From Morinoia aosen (Eukaryota; Arthropoda; Malacostraca; Amphipoda; Talitridae): a stretch of DNA of 64,000 bases. The notes below the pieces were generated by a model. The model worked only from the letters and a program-made list of their open reading frames with translations, was not told the origin of the DNA and searched no databases. The DNA lies in assembly GCA_030386875.1 (NCBI GenBank), contig CM059563.1, positions 51,587,602 through 51,651,601 of the forward strand, written 5' to 3'. The position numbers and the translations under genes were made by a program. Positions within the stretch are counted from its first letter, which is position 1, and the number at the start of each line of letters is the position of its first letter. This document shows positions 33,305 to 44,864 of the stretch, in pieces.

Positions 33305-33857
33305 AAAGACTTGCAATAAACGCATCAAACTGTTGAATTATTTGCACGATATACTGCACATTCAAAGAGATATGAAGACCTCAGAAATTGATGATGGCAC
33401 GATAGCCCAGACGATGATATTGTAGGATCATAAGAGAAAAAATTTTAGTGATATGCACGGCATTTTCGAAACATTAGATGCAATGACGAGAAAGTCTTCT
33501 AACTAGAACGAGTCTTTCAAATTTTTTCGTTATCTGATTGAAAGAAAGCTTCTAAAATAATATTTAAAGCTCTATTAGCTCTCCGCGAGCCAATTTTTTT
33601 TTTATTGAGATAGCGTCTTTTGCCACCAATCATTTTCAGTAGATCTGACTAATAGGCAATATTCCCACGCACAGTCAGCCCGAGATGGTCAACAAATTAA
33701 GCGGTGATGTACTGCAATAAGTTAATCGCTCAACCCAGGTGCATATCCTACTCGAATTCACAATCACAGCCATTTGAAAATAAGATCAGCTTCGATTAGG
33801 AGTAATCCCCAACACATACGGTGGATTTGTAACTCGCACATTGAACTAAGGTTTGCA

Positions 33858-34015
33858 ATTAGGAACTTCGAAATTTTCAAGATCACGGTTACAAACTTCC
33901 AAACATTTAAATTTGCCATCACAATCTTCTAGATCATCAGGTTTGCGATTGCAAACTTTTCGATATTCAGGTTTGCGATTGCAAACTTTTCGATATTCAG
34001 GTTTGCGATTGGACG
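33858..34015. repeat. 30-bp tandem repeat with internal palindrome
   Basis: Three clean copies of a 30-bp unit lie at about 33938-34015, containing GTTTGCGATTGCAAAC (a hairpin with 6-bp arms) and TTTTCGATATTCAG. More diverged copies sit upstream. Confidence 0.8.
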
Positions 34016-35796
34016 ACCTTGCTTACGAGGCCTGTTTACATACATCACACACGTTCATACATTTGATACCACCAGGTCAAGCCCCTGGAACACGGCTTTG
34101 TGCCTTGACTCCTCGCAGGACTTCAAACTGAGGAGATGGGCCGTTATAAGCTACACATGCAGAGTTGTGAACTCAAACGACAAGGGGCCGAATTAAACAC
34201 TCCGATGAATACAATTACCTCGAAATTAGAATTTCAACCAGTTTTTCTCATTTGCACTAATTCATGCATCAAAATGATGAATTGACAGCAATCACGAGAG
34301 TAACAAAAAGGGGAAAAAATTGCATCATCAACAAACCATTTTCCCTTACGGCAACTCTCGCAGCATAGCTACTCGTGATAGCAGAATGAACATATTTTCC
34401 ATTTTCCTAGTAATTTAGACTTGAAATTAGTTATAAATTGAACAATCAAGTAAATTACCAAGATATAGACAACCATTGAAGTCACATTGAAAAATTCAAA
34501 ATAGTTTTCCTCCGTCCAATTTCCCAATCAGCAATTCATCGCGCTGTGCTAAAAATAAAATTTTATCGATCACCTGCACCTGTTAGATTTGACAGAATAA
34601 TTGCATTACTCCAGTAGGGCAATTTTTTCTAAAGCTGTAATTATTTTATATTTTAAGAACTTATTTTAAGAACTTATGGAGTGATTGCAGTGTCCTATTT
34701 TAACGAAATAAACAGTTCTGTTCGAAGACAATGTATGAATGCATTCCCAGGTTGTATTACGAGCCTGGCTGATAGATCCTTCCACCACGTTCATCAATCT
34801 CAACCAGCAGATATCGTTACCCACACAATAATATTCCCTTAACGTGAAAGAATTATGTCAAGGAATAAGATATATTCAAGATCCGTAAATATCTCCCAAC
34901 AAGTGTACAGTTTTTATACATGGCTCAAAGAATCGCAGAGAAGGTACTAGTGTTTTACACAGCTGGAAAAATAATAATAGTTAATAACATCTATGCCAGG
35001 GTATGCGCAGGTCGTTTTAACAAGGAAATTATATATTTAGAGCATATAAATGCTTTCACGCTGGAAAAAACATCGGAGGTTTATTGCGTTCATATTATAC
35101 AAAATTAATCAAGTGCACGATTTGGTTACAAGAATTTTAGAATTTTAATGCACGAACAATTAACTAAACGTTTATTACGTTTTACGAATTACGTTTCCGA
35201 ATGACCACAAATAATTTGAGTAACGCAAGACAGAGATAATTTTTGCTCGAAACGGTGAGCCTACTAACTAAGCACAACAACCATGAAGCAAATGAAAAAT
35301 AGCTTTACGTCATCATAAGACCAGATCATAATCCAAGTCAGAAATAAAAAACGAAAGAGCAAAACTCGTAAGAGGGAATAAACAAGTTAGAGTAGTAAAT
35401 TATGAGCGAGAACGTTAACTTGTGTGCAACTGTAAAACCAAAAATTAAGCTAAAACATGTTCCATTCACTCATTGCCAACAATATCAATGGAAAATGCAA
35501 TGAAATATGAAACAAAAATACGTTCCTTAGACTGGAAATTGTTAAAGCTACATTCATGTCTACAAATAATGGATCATGTTTGATATATTATTTCATACAT
35601 CCACGCAAAATCGCCATTTTTTGGTGCATTAGGGACTCCAATGCAACTCCATGAGCTCGTAAATAAAACAACAAAACACTTGAAACATTGTCAATTGCAA
35701 GCCAAATATACACCGAGGCAAATCACTCATTGAGTTCAGTCCAACACACCACTCGACACAGTTTCAACATCGGGTAGGATTAAAAGGAAGTAAAAG

Positions 35797-35845
35797 CAGT
35801 ACAACACGACAGCAAATACAACACGACAGCAAATACAACACGAAA
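35797..35845. repeat. 18-bp tandem repeat
   Basis: About 2.5 copies of ACAACACGACAGCAAAT. Confidence 0.75.
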
Positions 35846-36114
35846 AACTCACCATGCACTAAATGCAAGAACTGTAAATTCAATCAAAAACGCACTAAAA
35901 AAATATATTAATTCGATCAACAAAGAATACAATGTCATCGGCTGATAATTAAGGAGATTTGATAAATATTATTACACGTAGTCAAAAAATGTAACAGTTA
36001 TTATCATGGAAACCAGAAATTGATCTCCAAATTATAAAAATGAAAGAGCAAGATAAGCTACATTAATCAATTCATCTTTTAAGGTATATATTCGAATAAA
36101 ACCTAATTTCAACC

Positions 36115-36138
36115 GTTTCGGCCACAGGCCATCATCAG
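36115..36138 (-). ncRNA. Hammerhead ribozyme-like core, left arm
   Basis: The minus strand reads CTGATGA, then TGGCC-TGT-GGCC (stem II with a short loop), then GAAAC. These are the invariant CUGAUGA and GAAA core strands joined by a perfect 4-bp GGCC stem. Stems I and III and the cleavage site were not reconstructed. Confidence 0.65.
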
Positions 36139-36527
36139 TGGTAAGAATTATGAAAAGTACAAAGTAAAAAGCAAAAATAGACTATTTTAGAATGACAAAT
36201 CTAAAAACAAGCTATAAAATTACGTTAATTGCGATTATCTATTTACAATGGCTAAAGGAAATCAACTAAGAGTATTCTTTAAACGCGGCTCAAGTTTAAA
36301 AATGTACAAGGACTCTAAAATGCGCATATCTGTATAAAACTGTGGTTTAGCAAAGATCGAAAATTGATTAATGGAAATGGCACTGTCGCACTCGTCCGAA
36401 TGCTCTCGAACGGCGGAAAATGGGGGCTTTGACAAAATTGACCCTATCCAAAGCTCCTGCCAGAATGCTCGCAAACTCGAGTGCGAAGAGTACGGGATGT
36501 ACATCCAATGTACTCTGATGCATGATG

Positions 36528-36550
36528 GTGATGATGCCTGTGGCCGAAAC
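36528..36550 (+). ncRNA. Degenerate hammerhead-like core, right arm
   Basis: The plus strand reads GTGATGA, TGCC-TGT-GGCC, GAAAC. It is the inverted counterpart of the left-arm core, with the first C of CUGAUGA changed to G and one stem position mismatched, so it is probably inactive. Confidence 0.55.
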
Positions 36551-37521
36551 GTTTGAAATTAGGTTTTATTCGAATATATATCTTAAAAGATTAAATGATT
36601 AAAGTAGCTTATCTTGCACTTTCATTTTTATTACGATTACTACGGCTCCCTGATTACTTTTTTGATCTCCAAAATTATAGCCTTAGAGCACTATCCTATT
36701 TGGGAGGCAAGACACCATGGGCAGATTTAGCTTCGGACATATTGGTGCTCAAGAACAAGCATCGAAGGCTACGATTAGGAACAGTAACAAAACATTTTTA
36801 CGGTTTCCAGTTTCCAGTCACAAAGAAATGAGATACTGCAAGTCTGGAATGCAATACGTCCGAAGCCCCCTGACACTCTGGGTCACTCCACCTCACAGCT
36901 CAACAGGACAACAGGTTATAGGAACTTTAAGCACCTCGTCCAGCAATGCCTAGCCTCTCAAGGTCGAGGCTTCAAAGCAACCGGGGGCCGCATTTTCAAA
37001 AAATTAACGTCGCTGTAACGGAACAGTTGACAGCGTAAGCTTTCCTAAGTCGACTTTGTTTCGTGATCTGCTGCAGCAGACAACGCAGCGAAGTCTACTT
37101 GAAAGAAGCTACACCGCCAGATGCACCGCTGCGACGAAGTAAATCGTTTGAAAATACCGTCTTTGACCCCTTGTGCTTTTCAAGCAAATCCAGCTACACG
37201 ATCCTTGGAAGACCTGTCAATCTGCATGCCTGTGCAAGTAAGTACACGTTTAACCTCACGTAGTTATAACGTAGAATTCAACTCTCTCCAAATTATGACT
37301 GCAACACAAATGATGGGTTCGCTGGATTTGGCGGCTGCTATAGGATGACGACCACGCGGAAAAAAGCTTCGAAAAACTAACTAGATACTCAAAACCCTAG
37401 AAGAGTAAAAAGCGGCTAACGCACTAATACGTGAGTGAGTAACAGCAATGCAAGGATGTAGGACGGTCCTCAAACACTGGCTTCAGGAAACGCAACACAG
37501 GCTCCAGACGAGACCACTGAC

Positions 37522-37730
37522 CTTCGTTGCGATCAGAAGATGAGAGAGAAAGAGAATCGTCTTGACAAACTTTGAAGTAAATTTCTTGTACAGAATTAGG
37601 TTTGATAGCTCCCTTAGGAATATGGAGGGACACGCCGGTGGCAGCACACGAGAGCACCCCTCCCTGGTCATCGAAGTAACCTCGAACTGTGGATACGACC
37701 GCCCCCTCAGGCTCTTCCTCACCAGCGCAT
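37522..37730 (-). CDS. pyd: pyd exon: first half of ZU5 domain
   Basis: The acceptor GCTGCCGCTTCAG precedes 37730 and the donor GTCAGT follows 37522. The frame begins by completing an Arg codon split with the previous exon, then an acidic linker (EEEPEGAVVSTVRGYFDD), QGGVLS and GVSLHIPKGAI, then QEIYFKVCQDD. These are the hallmark strands of the ZU5 domain (vertebrate ZO-1 has GGVLS, GVS-IIPQGAI and EIYFKVC). The exon ends NEG with one base left over, which the last exon completes. ZU5 in ZO-1 contributes to cytoskeletal and Cdc42-effector interaction; that function is inferred from the family. Confidence 0.95.
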
Positions 37731-38861
37731 CTGAAGCGGCAGCCATTTAATACCGCCTCACACTTCCATCCAACAACGGCCTCATTTAATTTACTCTAAT
37801 AGGTTGCTTTACTTGAGTACAGCTCTCTTATAATCATTTGTATGTACACCTAAATGCTATCAAAGTAAGCATGCAGTATCCAGCAATGGTTGTGTGTGTC
37901 ATCATTCATTATGTGTAATAAAATTATGTTGAAAACGTTTATTAGTCCATTTATATCATATTTACTTCCCATGATGTATTCCTAATACCAGAGTCCCTCA
38001 AACATACCTAAATGTGCAGTAGGCATTTTTTTTGGTATAATAACAAAGCATTCCTTTAAAACTCTATTACAAGTGATGTACAGTTTCATCACCAAAGAGG
38101 CTTCAAGCTCAATTGTGGCGGTGGTTAACCTAAACAGAAGATCAAATGAATTATAAATCGGATAGCTAAAGCTCGGAAATAACCTTGAAGTTTTCACGAA
38201 ATGTCGGCCGGCCTCCCTCACAAAGCATGGAAAAATTAAGGTATGATTTTAACTACCAAACAAAATGCTAGTTCTATGCTGGTATCATGCGATTCCTCCT
38301 GAAAGGGCATCCACCAGGTCAGGGATCCCAAATTAGGCATTCTCCTGGCTTAGGTTTTTTTAATGTAATCTTAATGGTCAAATTTCGCTTAAAACAAGGC
38401 CAAATTGAGAATTCCCTGCAACGCGACATTTCCACGTTATGGATGAGAAACGCGAGAGAATTGATTTGTTTTCTTATCTATGGCTCAAAATTTGAAAAAC
38501 TTAATACAATCTTTTCAGACTGTCTTGAGAACGGTGGTTCTGAAGTTTCAAAATTTAAATAGTCTCACCCAAACATTTCAGACTGCACATGAACGATAGC
38601 ACTGGATTTTTAAATACCTTTGTCAACATTTCTAAAACTTATTTTATAATGCGGTTATAAAAATATCAAAGATAATTTTCAACAAAAAAGACATTGAGCA
38701 CATTGAATTAAATCGTTTGATCTGAAATTGATCTAATTAACAATGCTCACGATCCATGATGATAAGGTATTCACACGACATCCCAACTTTCGAAGTGAAA
38801 TCGGGTTGTCCAAAAGAGCACCGAAGGTAAATTTCTCCTGGCGAGTTTGAGCCAAAAATTT

Positions 38862-38960
38862 AGATAAGTTAGTTTAAGCCTCCTTAACCACAATTAAGGT
38901 GTTCCAAAGAGATGAAGGCACTATTTAGCATGGAGTTAATTAAGAGATAAGTAAAAAAAA
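38862..38960 (+). repeat. Interspersed repeat family, copy C (truncated)
   Basis: Only the first third of the family: GTTTAAGCCTCCTTAACCAC, GTGTTCCAAAGAGA, CTATTTAGCATGGAGTTAA. Confidence 0.7.
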
Positions 38961-39465
38961 TTGATGGAAGTAAAATTACGCGGTTTTAACATTTTCTGAT
39001 ACATGACCCCAGCGCTAAATATAACAGCATGTAACTTGTACTTGTTGGGCTGAAATAATCGAGTTTGGTGTAAACATGTGCCTTGGAAGCTTGCTCGTCA
39101 TCTTATGCCTAGTGAACAGGTGAGAAATGAAGACAATAAATTCGAGGGTAGAGCCTATGAACATAAAACAGCACGCATCACCTCGACGCGCTTTTAAGCC
39201 GAGCTATGAAATCTAACTGCGACCATGTTCCGGCCAGCGCTCGAATAACGCCAGAAAATTTAGTGCTTAACCGAGCTCGCAGAGCGCGGTCTGTGCGAAG
39301 GAGCACAGGAGTTTGTAGCTGTGCATCCACAGTCACTATGCATAACATGCACAGTTGAACACCAAACATAACACTACGTGGCGAATATAAAGAGCGGAGT
39401 GCTGACAAAGCAAGAGAAGTGCAAGCCCGGAACTACAAAGGTGTTTTTAATAGGCTATTATTAGA

Positions 39466-39645
39466 ACGTGATTAGATTTAATTTAAAGTTAGCCTGAGAC
39501 TCCCTAACCACAACAAAGGTGTTCCCCAGAGAGGAAGAAGAGTGGCATCATTTAGTAGGGAATTTAAGGAACGGAGTGCGTCCCGATACCCTGCGCATAG
39601 AAACAGGAATACTGAAAGAAGTTCAGAAAACAAGGTAAAAGTTGA
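39466..39645 (+). repeat. Interspersed repeat family, copy D (truncated)
   Basis: Carries GATTAGATT, ACTCCCTAACCACAACAAAG, GTGTTCC, CATCATTTAGTAGGGA, AGAAACAGGAA and AAAACAAGGTAAAAGTTGAA. The 3' half is missing. Confidence 0.75.
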
Positions 39646-41880
39646 ACATAAGCTAAAACACTGAAATCATAGGTTTTATATATTTTAAGTTATATTTGCC
39701 TGAAAATTGAGGTATCTAGTAGACTATGAGTTAGAAAAGCCTCTCATAAATTTATACGTAATAGCGAGAAATATTCAAAGAACCAATAATGTTAACTTCC
39801 TTCCAATACGACAGTTGACTTTAAAATATTTCGTCTGCAGAAATTTTGAACTCACAACGCTTTTACACACACGTTGAGTAGAGCGCTACAAAAATTCTGA
39901 GATGATTCAAATATTTTTAATCTCCCTACATTACGACTAAAATATTGATTTCTTCGAGATAGTTAGCGGTATATTTTAGCTACAAATGAAAAAAAGAAAA
40001 CCCTGGGATGGACAGCGATGCAGACCAGGACCCGTGCACACTACGGTGCGTGTCGCTAACAAGCGGAGCTTAAGTGCAGTACTTTAACTACGTCAGGCAA
40101 GCTCGCCCTCGCTACTCACAAATTAAAGCAAAGACTAGAGGCGGAAACTGAAAGTTGGCGGAACTCGTGAATGTTTGGATGAAAACGTTACCGTAGACCA
40201 ACACATTCCCGAATACATGAATCAAATTGTCAGCATTAATTACTTCTTTATCTCTTATTGGAAAAACAATTTTTAAAATACATCTATCAAGATGGTATCA
40301 AAGCCTGACATGTCTCAGGCTGTATCTTGAAAATGAGAACACTCATTTCTGCCACCCTACTTCGCCAGACTGCACCCAAGACCACGACACACAGCATCGC
40401 GTAGAGGCGCACAACAGCACCAAACGTGAGCTGACTCACCCAGATTATATTTCGGGTGTTCTCAATTTGAGGCGAGACTTCGTCGGCTTTGGCATGAATG
40501 GACGTAAAAATATCGAAATTCTCAGTAATATGGTACGAATATACCATTTCTGAAGAACTCAAATAGAATACAGTTCTATTATGCACGTCTTACTTTCTTT
40601 TTAAAACAGCAGCTTCATACAGAAGAAAATGTGCATTAAGCTAAAATTTTCAATTTATTAATCGAGAAATAGAATTTCGTCAAAACGCAATTTATCTCTT
40701 TAAAATAAGAACTTTTTGACAACAATTAGGTGTTAATCGACTCTCCATCTTACATTTTGATGCTCACTTTTCGAAGCTATGGCTTCATAAATCAATTCGT
40801 TAATTCCATACATTCGAGAGCATTGAGTAACCATGGCCAATTTCACACAAGAGAATATGGTAACTTGTGATCAAAAATACCATACGAATAAAATTTCGTA
40901 CTGAACTCCTAGCAAGTGATGCACTGAATATTTTCATTTGAAATGTGAAGTTTTGCCTCAATAAATCCTATCGAAGGAGAAGCAAACGCCCATTAAAGAA
41001 GCACTTTAGTAAATACAATACCAGATAACAGGTGTTCACCAATTAATCTGCGTGAAAGTTAAAATAAATGATCGGTAAGACTTGTATCGGAAACACTGAA
41101 AACAATTACATTCATTTATGTGCTTAGGATGATTTCAAGATTTCAAAGAAAACATGAAAGCTGATACTCAAGTATCACAGTTGGGATGCGAACAACGAGT
41201 AGAAGAAGAGCACAGGGTACATTTTACGGAATGGGCGGGGTGAAAAAACAAGATCTCCATGAGGTGGACCAGCTTGTACAAAAGGAACCAACGTAATGAA
41301 AAGATCCAAGGTGTTTGAATTTAACGATTGGGAAACGGCAGAAGAATAAAAGGTATACCTTGGTTATACGTTAAAAACCTGATCCTTCACAAATTATTGC
41401 AAGGGACGACGTAAATAACGCTCAGTAACATTGCAGAATACGTGAAAATGTACTCCACTTTTGAAATCCCTTCTTTCCAATATATACCGTGAGACAAACA
41501 ACATCATCACGTTCTCAGATTTTCGAAGTTACCAACACCTAAGATGAGTCACGAGACCACCGACGTGCTCCTAAGACACAATTATTTTAGCGGTCTGAGT
41601 TAGACTTCTCAATATTTTGAAAGGCAAGATAATTGATGGTCTCAATTTGAACTTGGAAATATCCGTAGGACAACAAAAATGTTATTCAGCAGTCGCTGGT
41701 TGTCAGTATTGAAATACATCATCCCTTCAAATCTGTAAGAGCGACAACGTGAATAGATTTGTAGGCTAAGCATAAAGTTTTGCCTTGATATTGAAATATC
41801 TTACCACAAGAATCATTCTACGCAAACATAAACCCTGCAATACCCAACACAACCTAGAGCAGGCAACACAGCTTCCTTAC

Positions 41881-42095
41881 CTGTTGGGGTGCCCGTCAGG
41901 ACCAGGATAGAAGTGCTGCTGCTGCTGCTGCTGCTGTGGCCGGGCTCGGGGGTCCGCAGGCTTCTTGTAGAGCTCAAAAGCGCTGCCTCGGTGGTCATGG
42001 TTGGGTAGCTCCAGACCGGGTCCCGATTTGGGACCATCGCCTCTGTTGCTTGGCATCGGTACGTTTAGGTAAAACCCTTGTGATCCTTGCGATTG
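41881..42095 (-). CDS. pyd: pyd exon: disordered linker with polyglutamine
   Basis: The acceptor CTCTACTACAG precedes 42095 and the donor CAACAG-GTAAGG follows 41881. The phase-0 start reads QSQGSQGFYLNVPMPSNRGD, then RGSAFELYKKPADPR, then a run of seven Gln encoded by uninterrupted CAG codons, then HFYPGPDGHPN and two bases of a split Arg codon. It contributes to the long linker between the guanylate kinase-like domain and ZU5. The pure CAG run suggests length polymorphism. The exon was placed by phase: it ends with two bases and the ZU5 exon begins with one. Confidence 0.88.
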
Positions 42096-42528
42096 CTGTA
42101 GTAGAGAGGGAAGTATGGGAGCTCCAATAGAGGTTACGTATCCAACAGCAATGCCTAAACTTACTGTGAACTCAACTAAAGCACCATATATTCATTGATA
42201 AGAGAAAAAGGAATTACCACCTAAATGTACTGTAAACTTAATGTATTGTAATTATTTTTTTGTTAACCAGAGAAAATATTTTCCAAGTTGAGAATTATAA
42301 AAAACACAAAAAATGAGGACTGTTCGTTACTTAGCGTACTAATTAGGATATCATTGTCATTTGACTCGTACACACAGCAAATATCGACGCTGATCTAATG
42401 TACTGAGCACTCTGAGCCTAATACTCGTGACACCAATCGATAACCTTAAAATCGAAAACCCCTACACTGTCTCCTCAGGAGCACTGGAAACGAAAATTTT
42501 ACCAAGCATCAACACCGTCAATCTAAGT

Positions 42529-42844
42529 CTGAATTGATTACTCGAGCAGCAATAGCGAACCTTAGGGTAGCCTCCAGAGACTGCATCACCTCACGAGAAC
42601 ATGGCAAATGATTTTGAGCCTGAATTAGTTACTCGAGCAGCGCAAACAAACATTAGGATAGCCTCCAGAGACCGGATCACCTCACGAGAACACGGAGGTG
42701 CGCACATGAACTTCAGGCTGAATTTACTAGAACAGCGACAACAAAATTTAAGATAGCCTCCAGAGACCGCATTACTTCACAAAAACAAGAAGAAGCGCAC
42801 CTATATTTCAACCTGAATTAGTTACTCGAGCAGCGCAAACGAAC
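42529..42844 (-). repeat. Tandem repeat (91-98 bp, four units) copying the exon donor
   Basis: Four direct units begin at CTGAATT (42529, 42620, 42718, 42813). Each contains GTAGCCTCC or a variant, and the last unit runs into the exon end at 42845. On the minus strand the unit contains copies of GGCTACCCTAAG-GTTCG, the exon/intron junction itself. The farthest copy (about 42570) keeps the complete donor; the middle two are mutated. Confidence 0.88.
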
Positions 42845-43091
42845 CTTAGGGTAGCCCCCCGATCTGCCGAAGGTGTCGCACTTCCTCTCGAGGCTGCTGC
42901 CGTGGCCGCTGTCGATGGCGCTGTAGTCGTCGCTGAGGCGCCCGTTGCTGGCGCCCGCCGCTGTCTGAGGGTCCCGCAGCCAGGCCCCCTGCTGCTGTGA
43001 GGGGTCGCCGCCCCCTCGAGGATGGTGGCGGGGTTTGGGGGGCGGCACGGGCTTGCCCACGCCCCCTTTAGGCGGTGGCGCTGGTTTCATG
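42845..43091 (-). CDS. pyd: pyd exon: proline-rich linker
   Basis: The acceptor TTTGTTCAG precedes 43091 and the donor CTAAG-GTTCGT follows 42845. One base completes a Ser codon, then MKPAPPPKGGVGKPVPPPKP (candidate SH3 or profilin ligands of PPPKP type), a Gln-rich piece, and LSDDYSAIDSGHGSSLERKC. The GC-rich exon contrasts with its AT-rich introns. It is intrinsically disordered by composition. The phase (2 in, 0 out) matches both neighbours. Confidence 0.9.
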
Positions 43092-43715
43092 CTGAACAAA
43101 GATGCGATTATCAGTGCAAGTGTACAGCTCTAATAAACAGATTTAACAAAAAAAATTCAGCACTTCATATCAATTACACATAAACTGATTATATATTATC
43201 CAACATGTTTATTTTAGCACTATCTTTCAAGTCCCACTAGTTTTTCTTTATGTTTAAAATCTTTAAGAGAACACGAAAAAATATTTCTAATTAGAAAAAA
43301 AGCTTGCAACAACAACATGAGTTCAATTTGGAGTTGAGGTGAAGAACAGTCCAAAATGGAAGAAATACAAGTGGAGATGAAGCAAACTTATCTCATTCTA
43401 CCTATGCGCAGAGCAAAATGTGTGGTAGTAGTTTTAATAATTTTAGTCGAACTCTACTAGATGCTGTTGTTCCATAAGTTACTAGAAGCTAATATCTCTA
43501 TCGCGTCAGACATTGGCCATAATTAAAACCTCTAAAAAGAAACGTTCGATTCGAACGTAACATTTCCCTTAACCAAAGTAACAAAATCGTGTTTGACGGT
43601 ACGCACTTGGCATCTACAAGTAAAATCCACAACAAAATCCCAATTCGTGTCAGACATTTCCTTCAACTTAAGTAACAAATCGCCAGTAGATTCTAACACT
43701 CGTCTGACATAACCA

Positions 43716-43772
43716 CAGTACATTCTACCACTCGTCAGACCTAACCACAGCACATTCTACCACTCATCTGAC
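43716..43772 (-). repeat. 32-bp tandem repeat beginning at the exon donor
   Basis: Reading down the minus strand from the donor at 43772, GGTCAGATGAGTGGTAGAAT recurs 32 bp later as GGTCTGACGAGTGGTAGAAT and again as TGTCAGACGAGTGTTAGAAT. Each copy after the first is preceded by GTTA instead of TATA, so it offers a weaker GT donor. Confidence 0.85.
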
Positions 43773-43978
43773 CTATAAGGATCCTCGCCGTGGTAGGAGG
43801 GAGGCTGGGAGGAGGACCGCTGGTAGTGAGGCTGGAACTCGCCAGGCCGAGTGCGCGAGTGGTGCTGGGCGGGGTGACCGGGCGGGTACTGGGCGCCTGG
43901 AGGGTAGTGGTACCTGCTCTTGAGGTCGTCGTGGGCGTTGGGGCCGATGTTCGAGCCTCGCGGCGGCCCGTACCCCAT
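43773..43978 (-). CDS. pyd: pyd exon: disordered linker
   Basis: The acceptor TGTTGTCAG precedes 43978 and the donor TATAG-GTCAGA follows 43773. It reads MGYGPPRGSNIGPNAHDDLK then a Pro/Gln/His-rich segment ending GEDPY plus two bases of a Ser codon. The phase (0 in, 2 out) matches the next exon exactly. This supports choosing the donor at 43772 over the later GT sites in the adjacent 32-bp repeats, which would add residues and reach a TAG. Confidence 0.88.
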
Positions 43979-44864
43979 CTGACAACAGACATGGGGATTT
44001 ACTTCGCAGGGTAAGGAAAAGCTTCCCTTACGATAAAATTAATCGGGAAAGAATTGAAGGGGCTGAGTCTTGAGTAATGCTGCTTATCACTGGAAAATTT
44101 ATGGGGTTAAAGGCGTCTGAAAATAACAAAAAAATCGGAAAGGAAAAACTATATTAAACTTCAAATAACAACAGAACGGATGACACTGACGCAATTCAGT
44201 GTGGAATAGACGAACGAAAAATTCAGGCGAGCTCTGTTATAGAAGTAACCCATCAGTTGATTACTCCTAACCAATGCACTAGGTCAAAATCACTCCAAAT
44301 AGCGGTATATTGTGTAAGGAGATGAGCAGAGCTGAGTATACAAACCCCAGGCAGACAGTAAGCCTGTAACGGACTAAGACATTATATCAAACTACTTTGC
44401 ATGCGACATTAGTGAAGATTTGTGTGGAATGAATTGCATGCATATTTTTGATAGCGTCTCATCTAAGCTCCTTTAAAACAATCAATGCCACAGAAAGAGC
44501 TCAACACAACACACTGAAATGTCGATCAAAGTAAAATTTGCAAGAAATAGAGAAAATTTCTTTTAAATAATCAATTCCTCAGGTAACTTGACTGAGTTCG
44601 TAACAAAATACGAAAAATGCTTTAGAAGACTGCAAATGAAGTATTATTATTCAAGTCAACAAAAAAAAAGTGTCTTTAAGTGAACGCCGTTGACTCCATA
44701 ATAGCATAAGGAGACAGCATCAATTTAAAGTTTCAAATTAACTACAAAACACGTCTAGCCAGGAAATAAACATTGCTGCCATCAGATAAGAACTGCCATC
44801 AGCGCAATACCTTCAAAACAGTACAGTAACTATCTTGAGAAACAAACTTGACTAGCACGCTTAC
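43979..44864 (-). other. pyd intron
   Basis: AT-rich. Nothing recognised. Confidence 0.6.

Larger units (their letters stand above)
36037..36631 (-). mobile_element. Penelope-like element fragment with inverted arms and hammerhead motifs
   Basis: Two arms of about 100 bp (36037-36138 and 36523-36631) are inverted copies of each other, sharing GCAAGATAAGCTAC, TATATTCGAATAAAACCTAA and TTTCGGCCACAGGC. Between them, the minus-strand ORF 36262-36504 contains AVREHSDECDSAIS and RILESLYIFKLEPRL. These resemble the end of the GIY-YIG-containing protein of Penelope-like elements (His/Cys signature, then RILESxYI). Penelope elements have such terminal repeats and carry hammerhead ribozymes in them, as seen here. 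The RT part is absent, so this is a 5'-truncated copy with an inverted partial repeat. Confidence 0.72.
31583..37521 (-). other. pyd intron between the two ZU5 exons
   Basis: 5.9 kb. It contains repeat copy B (32020-32352), a 14-base poly(C) run (33291-33304), a 30-bp tandem repeat (33858-34015), an 18-bp tandem repeat (35797-35845) and a Penelope-like fragment (36037-36631). Nothing else was recognised. Confidence 0.7.
37731..41880 (-). other. pyd intron
   Basis: 4.15 kb holding repeat copies C (38862-38960) and D (39466-39645). No other feature was recognised. Confidence 0.6.
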
